A DNA stretch of 6,677 nucleotides from Bacteroidota bacterium (GTDB taxonomy: Bacteria > Bacteroidota > Bacteroidia > J057). This document shows, one piece after another, positions 6,087-6,677 of the stretch (its first letter is position 1; the number at the start of each line of letters is the position of its first letter). The stretch covers positions 1 through 6,677 of the forward strand of contig RDXT01000663.1 of the NCBI GenBank assembly GCA_004292985.1. Reading direction: 5' to 3'. The notes beneath the pieces were generated by a model. That model did not search any database. It saw nothing but the letters and a program-made list of their open reading frames with translations, and had not been told where the DNA came from. Made by a program: the position numbers and the translations under genes.

Positions 6087-6677
6087 ATGGACTACTTCCT
6101 TATCAAAGGCCACTTTCACGTTGTCAAATATTCTCCTGACGGCGACTCGCTCATGTTCAAAGCCGAAAACCCCAAACACTGGGACCTGATCCAGTCGGAG
6201 TTTCGTGCGGAGTTTGAAACCAACTTTGCCTCGGATGAAGCGCGGGTGCAACTGCGCCTGCAGGGAGTAGATGCCCTCGAAACGCATTACAGCCCCATGC
6301 CTCTGCCCGCTCCCAAAGAAGTAGGAACCCTGACGTTTTCCGGGGCTATCAAGCCTGTACCCGGCAGATTTAAACAACCCCAGGAACTGGCTGCGGCAGC
6401 TACGGAGAAACTCCTGAGCATCCTCGGCGTAAGCAAATCTACCTGGACCAGTACCCGCCAGTTTATCCAGAGCATCGAAGTCAAAAAAGGCACTGCTACC
6501 GAGACCTTCAGCGAAAAGGGCAAGGACGGGTTGCCCGGATATATCGTTGTCAATGACATAGAACAGAAAGGCCGCCCCATCTCCTGGGTCTTTGCCGGAG
6601 CGCCTGCCGTCGCCGACGGGTCTCAGATTCCCTCCGCCCAGCTCGAAAAAATCCTGAAAACCTCTGCCAACTACCAG
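6087..6677 (+). CDS. Staphylococcal-nuclease-like (TNase) protein, 3' end outside window
   Basis: A reading frame of 197 codons starts at ATG 6087 and is still open at the last base, so the protein continues beyond the window. It carries the staphylococcal nuclease active-site pattern with exact short-range spacing. PDGDS at 17-21 corresponds to DGDT, and Asp20 would be metal ligand Asp21. In VQLRLQGVDALET (54-66), Arg57, Asp62 and Glu65 match Arg35, Asp40 and Glu43 of the family, with the same gaps of 5 and 3. EQKGRPISWVFAG (159-171) resembles the YGRGLAYIY strand, so Arg163 may replace Arg87. Two segments are much longer than in the 149-residue prototype: Asp20 to Arg57 (37 residues against 14) and Glu65 to Arg163 (98 against 44). 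There is no signal peptide at this start and no other in-frame Met or GTG/TTG start between the upstream stop (6012-6014) and 6087. The product is therefore probably cytoplasmic, unlike secreted thermonucleases. It likely cleaves DNA or RNA with calcium. Substrate and role unknown. Confidence 0.8.
   Translation, partial: MDYFLIKGHFHVVKYSPDGDSLMFKAENPKHWDLIQSEFRAEFETNFASDEARVQLRLQGVDALETHYSPMPLPAPKEVGTLTFSGAIKPVPGRFKQPQELAAAATEKLLSILGVSKSTWTSTRQFIQSIEVKKGTATETFSEKGKDGLPGYIVVNDIEQKGRPISWVFAGAPAVADGSQIPSAQLEKILKTSANYQ

Noticed and set aside
6006..6377. N-terminal extension of the nucleotidyltransferase frame up to an ATG at 6377
   Set aside because: The extra 124 residues are antisense to the SNase-like gene, carry no family signal, and would displace the nucleotidyltransferase motif far from its normal position. 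The Met at 6005 gives a typical 109-residue protein.
6287..6580. 97-codon minus-strand frame at the right end
   Set aside because: It is antisense to the SNase-like coding frame, which carries a conserved catalytic signature. The minus-strand translation is low in recognisable features.
1..6677. A defence island (helicase plus nucleases plus nucleotidyltransferase)
   Set aside because: The genes are separated by a core metabolic aldolase and a strong terminator, run in different directions, and one nuclease is clearly a secreted scavenging enzyme. No known defence operon order or signature partner is present.

Overview
The window most likely comes from a member of the Bacteroidota with a fairly high G+C genome. 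The strongest evidence is a secreted nuclease (3987-5621) that ends in a type IX secretion (T9SS) sorting domain, a system essentially confined to that phylum. Supporting evidence is the lack of clear Shine-Dalgarno sequences and the presence of TANNTTTG-type -7 elements. I cannot name a genus. A Saprospiria- or Cytophagia-like lineage would fit but is inference.

Layout, left to right. (1) 1-2724, plus strand: a SNF2-family helicase, open at the left edge, so its true start is probably outside the window. (2) 2725-2832: a short intergenic stretch with a candidate promoter. (3) 2833-3915, plus: a complete class II fructose-bisphosphate aldolase (fbaA) with every catalytic residue in place. (4) 3939-3974: a perfect 11-bp hairpin with a T run, a textbook intrinsic terminator. 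(5) 3987-5621, plus: a secreted endonuclease I family protein with Ig-like domains on both sides of the nuclease and a T9SS C-terminal domain. (6) 5676-6005, minus: a 109-residue MNT-type nucleotidyltransferase with no HEPN partner, in a locally AT-richer patch. (7) 6006-6086: an 81-bp divergent promoter region. (8) 6087-6677, plus: a partial gene, open at the right edge, for an expanded staphylococcal-nuclease-like protein.

The genes do not form an obvious single pathway. The aldolase is core glycolysis/gluconeogenesis. The secreted endonuclease probably degrades extracellular nucleic acid for nutrients. The helicase acts on chromosomal or RNA-polymerase-bound DNA. The NTase/nuclease pair at the right is the most accessory-looking part. 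I found no CRISPR array, tRNA, rRNA, insertion sequence or recognisable defence operon. The window looks like ordinary chromosome with a few points of interest and not like a clearly new system. No gap between genes exceeds 110 bases.
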